NCBI GenBank assembly: GCA_965248255.1 | Contig: CBDFIW010000002.1 | Coordinates: 62,001-126,000, forward strand | DNA: 64,000 bases | Origin: JAKZVK01 sp965248255 | Lineage (GTDB): Bacteria; Acidobacteriota; Terriglobia; Bryobacterales; UBA6623 | Direction: 5' to 3' | Shown: positions 46,123-55,925 of the stretch, piece by piece | Position numbering within the stretch: position 1 is the stretch's first letter | Layout of the letters: every line of letters starts with the position of its first letter | Translations under genes and position numbers: made by a program | The notes under the pieces: model-generated | What the model saw: the letters and a program-made list of their open reading frames with translations, nothing else | Databases searched by the model: none | What the model was told of the DNA's origin: nothing

Positions 46123-48668
46123 ATGCGCGTGTCAAGCCTGGCCCAAGCGGTGGCGCTCGTCCTAGCCTGGGGCACAATCCCTGTTCTCGGGCAGGACGGG
46201 CCGAACGAACCGTTCTCAGCCGACGCCATTCGTTTCTTTGAGAACGAAGTTCGGCCGGTTCTTCTCGATAAGTGCGCAACCTGCCATAACGACAAACTAC
46301 TCGCGAGCGGACTGTCAATCGAGAGCCGCGAGACGATTCTGCGGGGCGGTCACCGTGGGGAAGCAGCCTCGCCCGGTCTGCCCGAAGATAGCCTGCTGGT
46401 CCGCGCGATTCGCCGACAGGGCGACTTGAAAATGCCGCCAGGAGGCCCCCTGGCGGAGCGGGAACTCTCGGCGCTCATTCGGTGGGTTGAGATGGGTCTG
46501 CCCTGGCCGGCGCGGCGCCCGACCAGCGCGACGGTGGGCGAGCCGGGAAGCCACTGGTCGTTCCAGCCGATCCGACGGCACGCCGAGCCCAAGGTTGCCG
46601 ACGCGTCATGGCCACGCAATCCCATAGACCGGTTCATCCTGGCTCGTCTCGACAAGCAAGGGCTCCAACCCGCGCCCGAAGCCACGAGGCCCACACTGAT
46701 CCACCGGCTGTATATCGACTTGATCGGTCTGCTGCCCACACCGGACGAAGTCGATGACTTTGCTAACGACAGCCGCCCTAACGCCTATGAGCACGTCGTC
46801 GACCACCTATTGGATCTCCTCACTACGGCGAACGTTGGGGCCGCCACTGGCTTGATCTGGCCCGCTACGCCGACTCCAACGGATACAACAACGACGGCGA
46901 ACGCCAGATCTGGATGTACCGCGAATGGGTGATTCGTGCTTTGAACCGCGATCTTCCCTTCGATGAATTCGTCATCGAGCAGATTGCCGGAGACATGTTA
47001 CCTGAACCCTCGAAGCAGCAGATCGTGGCGACCGGCTTTCACCGCAACACGTTGTTGAACCTGGAGGGGGGCGTCGACTTCGAGCAGTACCGCACCGAGG
47101 CCGTGGTCGACCGCGTGGACACCACGGGGATGGCCTTCTTGGGGCTGACTCTCGGTTGCGCCCGCTGCCACGACCACAAGTTCGACCCGATCTCACAGAA
47201 AGAGTTCTATCGGTTCTTCGCGTTCTTCAACAGCATCGATGAGCTGAGCGGTGAGTTCAACAACGACGACGGACGCGAACGCGCCTTCGAACCGGTGCTG
47301 GAGTCCGGCACGCCTGAACAGCTCGCGCGGCGAGAAGGCAATCGGGCGCAGATCGAGGTCATGGAAGAGGAGTTGGAGAAGTACGAGGAGGAGTTGCTCG
47401 CGAAGCAGGCTCAATGGGAAGCCTCGGTGAGTGAGGAAGTCTTGGCTGAACTGACTCCGGGCCAGCGCGCCATCCTCGACATTCCCATGGACAAGCGGCA
47501 CGAGCAGCAGAGGAAGGCCCTTAAGGGCGGCTACTTCGGCCAGGACTTCGGGCACCAAGAGCGAAAAAAGGCAATCGCGGCCGTCAAGGAGATCGAGCCC
47601 AAGGTCCCGAGTACGCTGGTCATGCGAGAACTGCCTATGCCGCGCCCGACCAATGTTCTCTTGGGTGGTGAGTTCCTCAACAAGGGCGCCCGTGTGTGGC
47701 CCGGCACGCCCGCTGTGCTGCCGTCTCTTCCGGAGAGGGGGACGTACACGCGGCTCGACCTGGCTCGGTGGTTGGTGGACGAGAAAAACCCTCTGACGCC
47801 GCGGGTGACGGTCAACCGCATTTGGCAACGCTATTTTGGGCGGGGGATCGTCGAGACCGAGAACGATTTCGGCACCCAAGGATCACCTCCCACGCATCCG
47901 AAGTTGCTGGGCTGGCTGGCGTCGGAGTTTATCGCCCGTGATTGGAGTCTCAAGGAACTGCATCGTCTGATCGTGACGTCGGCGACCTACCGGCAGTCAT
48001 CGCATTATCGTGAGAAAGCGGCGAAGAGAGATCCGCGCAACCGCCTGCTGGCGCGTCAAAATCGGCTGCGGGTCGAGTCGGAGATCGTGCGCGACCTGGC
48101 GTTGTCGGCGAGCGGCATGTTGGTTCCCGAGATCGGCGGGCCGAGCGTTTTCCCTGCGCAGCCGCCGGACGTCATGATCCGAAGGACCTGGGAGGAGAGC
48201 GAGGGGCCGGATCGCTACCGGCGGGGCATGTACACCCACTTCTGGCGCACGAGCCCGCACCCCGGCCTGATGGTCTTTGACAGCCCGGACGCTCTGACCA
48301 TGACGACCCGGCGGAACCGGTCGAATACCCCGTTGCAGGCGCTTACGCTGCTCAACGACGCGGGCTTTTACGAGTTCGCCCAGGGGCTGGCACAAAGGGT
48401 CCTGCGTGAACGTCCTGATGCGTCGAACTCCGAGCGCGTCGAGCACGCCTTTCGGCTCTGTCTCACCCGCCCGCCGAGGCTCGCCGAAAGAGAACGGCTC
48501 GAGCGCCTGCTGGCAACGCAGCTCGACGACTTTCGGACCCATCCTGATGGGGCGCAAGAGATCCTAGGTTTGGATATCCCTGAAGGGGCTGACGTTCCCG
48601 AGACGGCTGCCTGGACCATGGTTGCGGGAGTGCTTCTCAATCTCGATGAATTCATAACTCGTGAATGA
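46123..48668 (+). pseudogene. PSD1-type c-type cytochrome protein (DUF1549/DUF1553), frameshifted
   Basis: From ATG 46123: a signal peptide (LAQAVALVLAWGTIPVLGQ), then a planctomycete-type cytochrome C domain with haem motif LDKCATCHNDKLLASGLS. A DUF1549 domain begins NPIDRFILARLDKQGLQPAP and GLLPTPDEVDDFAND. After HLLDLL (46818) the frame is lost. Homology resumes as PHYGERWGRHWLDLARYADS, readable only in the next frame, and continues as an open frame from ~46820 to 48668 (LTLGCARCHDHKFDPISQKE), followed by DUF1553 (NRIWQRYFGRGIVETENDFG, FDSPDALTMTTRRNRSNTPL). One missing base explains it, and it is not in a homopolymer. Such proteins are exported with DUF1501 partners; their role is unknown but linked to haem redox chemistry and polysaccharide use. 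Confidence 0.75.
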
Positions 48669-48709
48669 ATAGACGGGGTGATGGGAGAGATAACTTGTAG
48701 ATCGCGAAT

Positions 48710-48759
48710 GTAGGGGCACGCCATGGCGTGTCCGCGGGCTCGGCATGCCGAGCCCCTAC
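48710..48759. repeat. GTAGGGGC...GCCCCTAC paired repeat
   Basis: GTAGGGGCACGCCATGGCGT and GGCTCGGCATGCCGAGCCCC plus TAC form two adjacent hairpins enclosed by GTAGGGGC/GCCCCTAC, so the unit is itself a palindrome. It lies between the PSD1 and DUF1501 genes. Confidence 0.65.
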
Positions 48760-48775
48760 AAGGGGAGGAAGCGAC

Positions 48776-50230
48776 ATGAGCATACCCGGCGTGGGACTTG
48801 TTGATCGGACTAGGAGGCACTTTTTCAGCCAATGCTTCGCCGGTCTGGGCAACATCGCTCTGGGCAGTTTGTTAAGTAACGGCAAGCTGCTGGCCACCGA
48901 GGCTCCCCTAGTCGAAAATCCTCTGGCCCCCAAGAACCCGCACTTCACCCCCAAGGTCAAGCGCGTCATCTATCTCTTCATGGCGGGGTCGCCGAGTCAG
49001 TTCGAGACGTGGCTTTACCGGCCGAAACTTGGCGAGCTCGATGGCCAGCCGACCCCCGATTCCTTTCTCGAGGGCAAGCGATTCGCGTTCATGGAGAGCT
49101 TCACCAAGAACAAGCCGAAGCTTCTCGGGCCGAGGCGGAAGTTTCAGCGCCACGGACAATCGGGCACTTGGGTTTCAGAGATCTTCCCGCACATGGCCGG
49201 CGTCGTCGACGATCTGGCGCTCGTCCACTCGCTGACCACCGAGAACTTCAATCACGCCCCCGCGAAGCTCTTTTTCAACACGGGCTCGACGCGCTTCGGA
49301 CGACCCAGCATGGGCGCTTGGTTGAGCTACGGTCTGGGCAGTGAATCCCAAGACCTTCCGGCCTTCGTCGTCTTGCGCTCCGGCGAAAGAAGCTTGATGG
49401 GCGGTGCGAATCTCTGGAGCAGCGGCTTTCTGCCGTCGACATATCAGGGAGTCGAGTTCCTTCGCTCGGCGGATCCGATCCCGAACCTGTCGAGCCTGAA
49501 GGGCATTTCGATGAAGCGCCAGACGGCTCGGCTCGATGCGGTTCGCGACCTGAACCTGGCGCACCTGGCCGACGTAGGCGACCCGGAGATCAATACCCGT
49601 ATCTCGTCGTACGAGATGGCGTATCGAATGCAAACCAGCGGTCCGGAGTTGATGGACCTGGCCGGCGAAAGCAAGGCGACCCTCGATCTCTACGGAGCGA
49701 CGCCGGGCGAGCCCTCGTTTGCCAACAATTGCCTGCTGGCGCGGCGGATGATCGAGCGAGGCGTGCGCTTCGTGCAGCTTTACCAAACCGGTTAGGACCA
49801 TCACGGAAACCGCCAGAACAATCTCAATGAGAAGCTCGACGAAGTGGCCTTGACGATCGATCGCCCCTGCGCCGCACTCATCAAAGACCTCAAGCAGCGC
49901 GGCCTTTTCGATGACACGCTGGTCATTTGGGGCGGCGAGTTCGGACGGACGCCGATGGGCGAAGTCCGTGAGTCGGTCGGCCGCAATCACCACATCGAAA
50001 ATTTCCCGATCTGGTTTGCGGGCGGCGGTATCAAGCCGGGGCAAACGATCGGCGAGGTCGACGAGCTAGGTTTCTTCATCACCAAGGACAAAGTGGAAGT
50101 GCACGACGTGCAGGCAACGATCCTCCACCTGCTCGGCCTCGACCACACGAAGCTGACGTTCCCCTACCAAGGGCGCGACTTCCGCCTCACGGACGTGGGC
50201 GGCCATGTAATCGACAAACTCCTTGCCTGA
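48776..50230 (+). pseudogene. DUF1501 protein interrupted by an in-frame TAG
   Basis: ATG 48776 follows GGGAGGAA. About 485 codons read through one stop. A Tat-like leader (TRRHFFSQCFAGLGNIALGS) is followed by VKRVIYLFMAGSPSQFETWL and SEIFPHMAGVVDDLALVHSL, typical of DUF1501 (sulfatase-like fold). At 49793-49795 TAG stands where the family has Trp: FVQLYQTG-stop-DHHGN. TGG to TAG needs one change. Downstream the frame is well kept (LVIWGGEFGRTPMGEVRESV, HDVQATILHLLGLDH). DUF1501 proteins pair with PSD1 proteins, and both here are damaged. The last bases overlap the start region of the next receptor. Confidence 0.78.
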
Positions 50231-50389
50231 GAAAAACGTGCCGTGCCGGTGGGGTGTCCTAACGCTGCTCTGTCTTTGCACCGCGGCTCTAGGGGCAGTT
50301 GACCCTCCGCCGCAATCAGTTGGAATGGACCCGAAAAGCGAGACCAGTAGAGAAGGGACAATGAACCAGGGAACGGTAAGGAGGTTCGA

Positions 50390-50774
50390 TTGTCTCGAAG
50401 ACGATTCACGAAGGAGTTCAAGCTGGCGGCCGTCCGGCGGCTCGAAGCCAGCGAGTCCGGCTCGGCTCTCGCGCGCGAGCTGGAGGTGAAGCGCGAAAAG
50501 CTCTACGACTGGCTGGCACAAGTCGAGCGCTACGGCGTCGAGGAAGCCTTTCCCGGCGCGGGGCGCGTCCCGGCGGCAGCGCCCGTGTCGAGCCCGGCCA
50601 CGAAGCCCAGGCCCGCCTCGCGGAGCTGGAACGCAAAGTCGGCCGCCAGGCCATGGAGATTGATTTTTTGTCCGCAGCCTTGCGGCGTGTCGAGGATCTG
50701 CGCCGGCCGAGCATCGTCAGTGGAACCGGCGCGTCGCTGAGGAAGTACGGGCCGCAAGGCGGCAAGGCAACATG
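50390..50774 (+). pseudogene. IS3 OrfA, frameshifted
   Basis: The helix-turn-helix part from TTG 50390 is intact to VERYGVEEAFPGAGR. Near 50565 a base is missing relative to copy 1 (GGGGCGCGTCCC against GGGGCGGCGTCCC), so the leucine-zipper half is out of frame. Copy 1 is intact at this site but broken earlier; a chimera of the two would be whole. Confidence 0.7.
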
Positions 50775-51602
50775 AGCACGCTGAGCACGCGCGATTTGTG
50801 CCGCTTGAGCGGACTGGCGCGAGCCAGCCTCTACCGCCAGGCCAAACCCGACAGCGAGCAGGTCGGGGAACTGCGGCAGGCCATTGTCCACGCCGCCTTG
50901 GACCATCCGGCCTACGGCACCCGGCGGACGACCCAACAGCTGCGCCGTCAAAAGCTGCTGGTCAATCGCAAGCGCGTGCAACGGGTGATGCGCGAAGAGA
51001 AGCTCTTGCGGCGACGTCGCCGCACCGTTCCGCGAACGACCGATTCGAAGCACTCGCTGCGGCGTTATGAAAACCTGACGCGCGATTTCCAACCCACGGG
51101 TCCCAACAAACTGTGGGGCTCCGATCTCAGCTACGTACGATTGGGAAACCACTTCGTCTATGTGGCGGTGGTGTTGGACGTGTATTCGCGGCGCGTGGTG
51201 GGCTGGGCCGTGGGTCCGAACCTGAAAACCGAATTGCCGCTGGCGGCGCTGCAACAAGCGTTGAGCAGCCGGCGTCCGGCGCCGGGCTGGATTCATCATT
51301 CCGATCAAGGTTCGCAGTACGCCGCGGAAGCTTATGTAGCCACCCTGCGGCAAGCGGGCGCGAGGATATCGATGAGCCGCAAGGGCTGCCCGCAGGACAA
51401 CGCGTACGTGGAAAGCTTTTTCAAGACTTTGAAAAGCGAGGAAGTCGACTGCAGCGAGTATGAAAGTTTGGCCCAGGCGCAGGCCGAGATCGGCGCTTAT
51501 ATTGAGCGGGAATACAATCGTACGCGATTGCATTCGGCGCTGGGCTATCGGCCGCCGCAAGAGTATGAGCGGCTGTGGGAAGAGGCGGCTAACGCCGCCT
51601 GA
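50772..51602 (+). CDS. IS3 OrfB transposase (integrase catalytic subunit)
   Basis: 276 residues identical in translation to the copy at 33692-34522, with all three DDE acids (WGSDLSYV, HHSDQGSQY, AYVESFFK). The start overlaps the OrfA stop in ATGA. Confidence 0.93.
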   Translation: MSTLSTRDLCRLSGLARASLYRQAKPDSEQVGELRQAIVHAALDHPAYGTRRTTQQLRRQKLLVNRKRVQRVMREEKLLRRRRRTVPRTTDSKHSLRRYENLTRDFQPTGPNKLWGSDLSYVRLGNHFVYVAVVLDVYSRRVVGWAVGPNLKTELPLAALQQALSSRRPAPGWIHHSDQGSQYAAEAYVATLRQAGARISMSRKGCPQDNAYVESFFKTLKSEEVDCSEYESLAQAQAEIGAYIEREYNRTRLHSALGYRPPQEYERLWEEAANAA

Positions 51603-54489
51603 GTTTTCTTAAGGCATGAGCAGATCTATCGATCCGATGGCGCAGCACAAGGCGGGATGCGGCCTCAGTAGGCGAGCACCCCGCCCTCATCGTTGCGATG
51701 AGTCTGCGGCCGGGTATTCCTTGGTGGGTTGCTCTCCAGCAGAGCCCGCCTCCGCTTCCCCGGATGAGTTGATCATGCCCCCATTGGGCTGGATTCGCTA
51801 TCCTTTTTCAGTCAACCGCGACCCGTCCCTACTTTCTTGGCCTCGCCACAGGGGTCCACTCCAGGTCCAGGTTCGGGCCGAGAGGCTTCGGAGGAGCCCA
51901 CCCCGTCTCCATCCACGGTTGAGGACACCAACTCGGGGCAGCCGCCCTCGCCTGCCGGCCGGGAGGACGCAAACTCCCGCACAGAGCTCAATCTTCTCGG
52001 CGAGGTTGACGTTGAGGCAGGGGAAAGCCGTCGTAACGAAAACGTTCGAATATCGCTGATCGACAACAATGTCCTGAAAGAACTCAACAAGCGAGTCGGC
52101 ACGACCGCTACCCTCGTCCAGGAACTTGATCCCGAAAAGGGATACTTCGGCGGCGAGTTCGGCGGCAATCCTGCGAGCCCGATTCATTTGATTCCAGCCA
52201 CCGCCCGCGGTGTCCACGGGAACCTGTTCTGGGGTCATAACAACAGCATCTTCAGCGCCAGGTCGTTCTTCCAGGTTGGCAGTGTGAAGCCGTCCCAAGA
52301 GAACAACTACGGTGTTGAGCTTACGGCGCCCGTGTGGAAAGGCGGGATCTTCAGCTTTGATGGTTCCCAGGACCGCATTCGCGGGAATGTCAACGGGAGC
52401 ATACTCGTGCCGCGCCCGGACGAGCGAACGCCGCTGGCAACGGATCCTGCGAAACGTGAGTACATCGAAGCGATTCTTGCCGCGTATCCGGAGGAGCTGC
52501 CGAACCGCACCGACATCAACGAGCGGGCGCTCAACACCAACGCCCCGCAAGAGATCGACAACGACAACATCGGCGGCCGCCTACAGCAGGACACTTCCGA
52601 GCAAGATCGGCTGATCCTGCGCTACCGCCTGCGGACGCAGCGGGTCGAGGCGTTTCAGCTCGTCGGGGGTCAGAACCCGAACACGACAACGCGCTCACAC
52701 CAGGCGCGGGCGACCTGGAACCGCGCCTGGTCGCCTTCGACGATCACCGATTTCACGGTCGGCTTCGACCGAGTATCCTCAATCATCCTTCCTGACGAGT
52801 CCTACCCGGGAGTCAACATCTCCACAGGCTTCGTCATTGAGCGCATCGGCAGCTCGCGAGTTCCGATCGACCGTGCACAGAACCAATACCGCTACGGCGG
52901 CCGCATGCAACAGACACGGGGCCGCCACAACTGGAATACCGGCTTTGCGCTGATGCGCCGTCAGGTGAACGGTTTCGAGGCCAACAGCCATCTGCCGTTC
53001 TTCCTTTTTCGAAACAACTTCGGTCGAGATTCGATAACGAACTTCTTGCTGGGAGAAGCCAGCGAGTTCATCATCTCGATCGGCAATGCTCACCGGGGTT
53101 ACCGAAATTGGGGAACGAACTTTTTCATAGGCGACACCTGGCGAGCCAGCCAGAACCTGACGTTGAACATCGGCCTTCGCTACGAGCCCTGGACCTCTCC
53201 TTACGAGGTCGACGGGCTCGATACGATTCCGTTCGGCTGCGACTGCAACAACTTCTCGCCGCGGTTCGGACTCGCTTATCGTCTCGGGGATCATCTCGGT
53301 GTCATCCGCGCCGCCTACGGGCTGCACTATGGAGAGATGGCGTCCGTCACCTACGGCCAGACGCGTTACAACACACCGGGCAACCTCCGTATCACGGTCC
53401 AGACCCCGGACTTGCTGAGCCCCCTAGGCGATATCGATCCGGACAACTTCGACCCCACGATACCGGCGACCGTTTTCCAGCTCGATCCCGATCTTGCCTC
53501 ACCCTACTCGCACCAATACAACTTCAGTTGGGAGCTGCCCCTGGGAAAAGACTGGACCGTTACGACGGGATACGTCGGCAGCCGCACTCACAAGATCATC
53601 TCGATGTGGAACCTCAACCGGGGGCGTCCAGTCGAGGGGATTGATTTCATCACAGCCACCGTGAACGAACGGCGTCCTGACACGAGCATTCTCGACATTC
53701 GCAGGTTGTTGAATGGATCGAGAGGATACTTTGATGCCGCCAAACTGACGCTTGCCACGCCGCAATGGCATCGGTGGACCGTGGATACCTCTTACTGGTT
53801 CAGCAAAGCCATGGACTTGGGCGCGCCTTACACAAGCACGGGCACCGGGCGCGACGGGTTCAATGCGCGAGGCCAATCGGAGTTCAATGTGCACGAGGAT
53901 ATGAAGGGCCTCAGCCCCTTCGATCAGCGCCACGCCATGCTGGGCCGAGTCACCTACGAGACACCCGCGTTGGGCGCTTCCACAGGGTGGTGGAAACAGG
54001 CCTTCGAAAACTGGCAGGTCTCGAGCGTCGTGCTTCTCAAGACGGGCACTCCATTCACCGTGTGCGCCGGGTCCGACGGCCCGGGTTTCGGCAACGTCGA
54101 CGGCGCGAGCAGCGATCGCCCGAACCTACTCGATCCCTCGGTCTTGGGGCGAACGATCGGTCACCCGGACACTTCCGAGGATCTGCTGCCCGCCTCGGCA
54201 TTCGGCTACATCGGTCCGAACGAGCTTCGGGGCAATCTCGGTAGCAACACCTTTCACAAAGACGGCATCACCAACGTGAATGCGGCGTTGTCCAAGAACT
54301 GGCCGCTGGGGCAAGAGAAGATCCTGGCCCTGCGAGCCGAGGCGATCAACCTGTTCAACAAGCCGCAGTTCGCCGAGCCCGGCCGCGCGCTGACCTCGCC
54401 CAACTTCGGCCAGATCACGAACACCCTCAATGATGGACGGACGTTTCGGTTCCTGTTGCGTTTTGCGTTCTAGAGAACTGTACTGATCC

Positions 54490-55851
54490 TCACGTAGCCT
54501 GGGTGAAAAAGACTTGGTTCGAGAGCAAGTCCTTGGTCCCCGGGCCCGGGCCGCCGGCCGTGTAGAGAATGCCCGCGTCCGCTCCTACCTGATGATGGCC
54601 GGTGGCCCGCTCGATGTTCGGCAGCCAATGCGAGACGGTACGGTCCTTGCGGCTGACCACCGAGAACGAAAACGACGCCCCATTGTTTCGAGACCTCAAC
54701 TGCACAACTTCATTCGACGGATGGCCCCAACCCGACTCGTGAGCCTCATGCTGCTGCGCCGTGGCGGCTACGATCATTTCACCTTTCGTGTCGAAGGTAA
54801 TTCCGCCGGCTGTGATGAGCTTCCAGGACGACCATTCCGCCGGCAGGAACCGGGACAGGTCGATTCTGTGCCAGCGGCCCTCTGCTTCAAGCCGCGCGAC
54901 CCAAAGCTTCCCTTGACCCTTCTCCTCCACGCTATACAGGAGGTTCGGTCGGCCCTTCGGATCGACCGCGATGGCGCCGGCTCGCACAACCCGCTGATGA
55001 TCGACTCCACCCGCTGCGAGGACTTCAGCCGACTCGACGGTGGCGGGTAGTGTCACGGCATGTCTGTCGCTTCGTTGCCAGCTCTCACCGGAGTCGCGGC
55101 TGACCAGGTACGCGACTGTCTGTAGGCGGCCGTACGCGTCCCTGTCCGACTTCTCGTGGAAGCGGCAAGAGAGATGCAGCGTACGGTGGTCCCCTCCCCA
55201 CGCCAGTGATTCCTGAAAGTGGGCGTAGCCGGGGTAGCGCGACGCGAGGATCGAACCCCGCCGCCGCCAAGCCTGGCCGGGCGGGCGTTTCCACAGCTCA
55301 ACCACCCACGACCGCTCCCGGAATCGGCGCCGACATGTGAGGTACAACGTATCGTCCTTGCCGCAAACGAGCGTCGGGTAGGTCAGCCCCTCGCCCACGA
55401 GTACTTCCTCGCCCCACTCCGACGCATCGTTCGGGCGCTTCGATTTCCGGTAACGGATGGCGTGATGATGGGGGTAGTAGACGATGTGTAGAAAACCTGT
55501 GCTGTCGATCGTCAGCGCCGGCCCTCCGTGGTTGTCGTACCCTTCGCCTACCGTGAATGTGGGGGACCAATCTCCCGTTCGACGGTCAAGCGTTCGCACG
55601 CGGACGCGAAATCCCTCCGGGGGCGAATCGAGCCAGGCCACGTGCGTTCGATCGCTGCGAGTGACAATCTTGTTCGACTCGGCGTATCCGCTCGCTCGGC
55701 CGCATCCCTGGTCGGAAAGCAGAGCGAGCTGACGCTTCTTTTCGGTTTCCGCCGACAAGGCATGGAATGTTGTCCGGCCAATGGCCGCAACCGCGCCTAC
55801 GGTTCGCAGCCAATGGCGTCTTGAATGATGGATCCTGCTCGGAGTTGACAT
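54490..55851 (-). CDS. Secreted BNR_4-type repeat protein
   Basis: 453 residues with a Tat-type leader (HSRRHWLRTVGAVAAIG, residues 9-25). The body has the BNR_4 pattern: ASGYAESNKIVTRSDRTHVA, YDNHGGPALTIDSTGFLHIV, YPHHHAIRYRKSK, TYPTLVCGKDDTLYLTCRRR and YLVSRDSGESWQRSD (Asp-box-like). These are predicted beta-propellers, some of them sialidase-, ulvan- or rhamnogalacturonan-lyase-like, acting on exported glycans. No catalytic assignment is possible. It is convergent with the receptor gene. Confidence 0.75.
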   Translation of the reverse strand: MSTPSRIHHSRRHWLRTVGAVAAIGRTTFHALSAETEKKRQLALLSDQGCGRASGYAESNKIVTRSDRTHVAWLDSPPEGFRVRVRTLDRRTGDWSPTFTVGEGYDNHGGPALTIDSTGFLHIVYYPHHHAIRYRKSKRPNDASEWGEEVLVGEGLTYPTLVCGKDDTLYLTCRRRFRERSWVVELWKRPPGQAWRRRGSILASRYPGYAHFQESLAWGGDHRTLHLSCRFHEKSDRDAYGRLQTVAYLVSRDSGESWQRSDRHAVTLPATVESAEVLAAGGVDHQRVVRAGAIAVDPKGRPNLLYSVEEKGQGKLWVARLEAEGRWHRIDLSRFLPAEWSSWKLITAGGITFDTKGEMIVAATAQQHEAHESGWGHPSNEVVQLRSRNNGASFSFSVVSRKDRTVSHWLPNIERATGHHQVGADAGILYTAGGPGPGTKDLLSNQVFFTQAT

Positions 55852-55925
55852 TCCCTCGACCCCTGTACAGGGTACCGCTTTGCGGACGGTGGAAGTACGG
55901 GAAACAGTGTGGATGACGCGAAACT

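Larger units (their letters stand above)
50321..51863 (+). mobile_element. IS3-family element, copy 2
   Basis: A 1543 bp copy with the same TGGAATGGACCCG/TGGAGTGGACCCC ends as copy 1 and GT on both outer edges. It separates the receptor signal peptide from the receptor. Confidence 0.88.
50223..54473 (+). pseudogene. TonB-dependent receptor-like outer-membrane protein split by IS3
   Basis: The start (TTG 50223, or GTG 50238) and signal peptide (GVLTLLCLCTAALGAVDPPP) lie left of IS3 copy 2. The rest lies right of it from 51864, starting GPGSGREASEEPTPSPSTVE. Joining CAATCA to GGTCCAGG gives an in-frame polypeptide of about 900 residues. The mature part has a plug-like region (RNENVRISLIDNNVLKELNK, FGGEFGGNPASPIHLIPATA) and an Oar-type barrel ending FRFLLRFAF. 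The carboxypeptidase-like N-terminal sandwich of the first receptor is missing; a Pro/Ser-rich linker is there instead. It sits directly after PSD1 and DUF1501 and may be their outer-membrane partner. Currently the barrel has no signal peptide. Confidence 0.75.

Noticed and set aside
35894..49795. Reassignment of TAG (pyrrolysine or other recoding).
   Set aside because: TAG is used as a normal terminator elsewhere in the window (for example the U32-like, tlyA and beta-propeller genes), so the two internal TAGs are more likely mutations.
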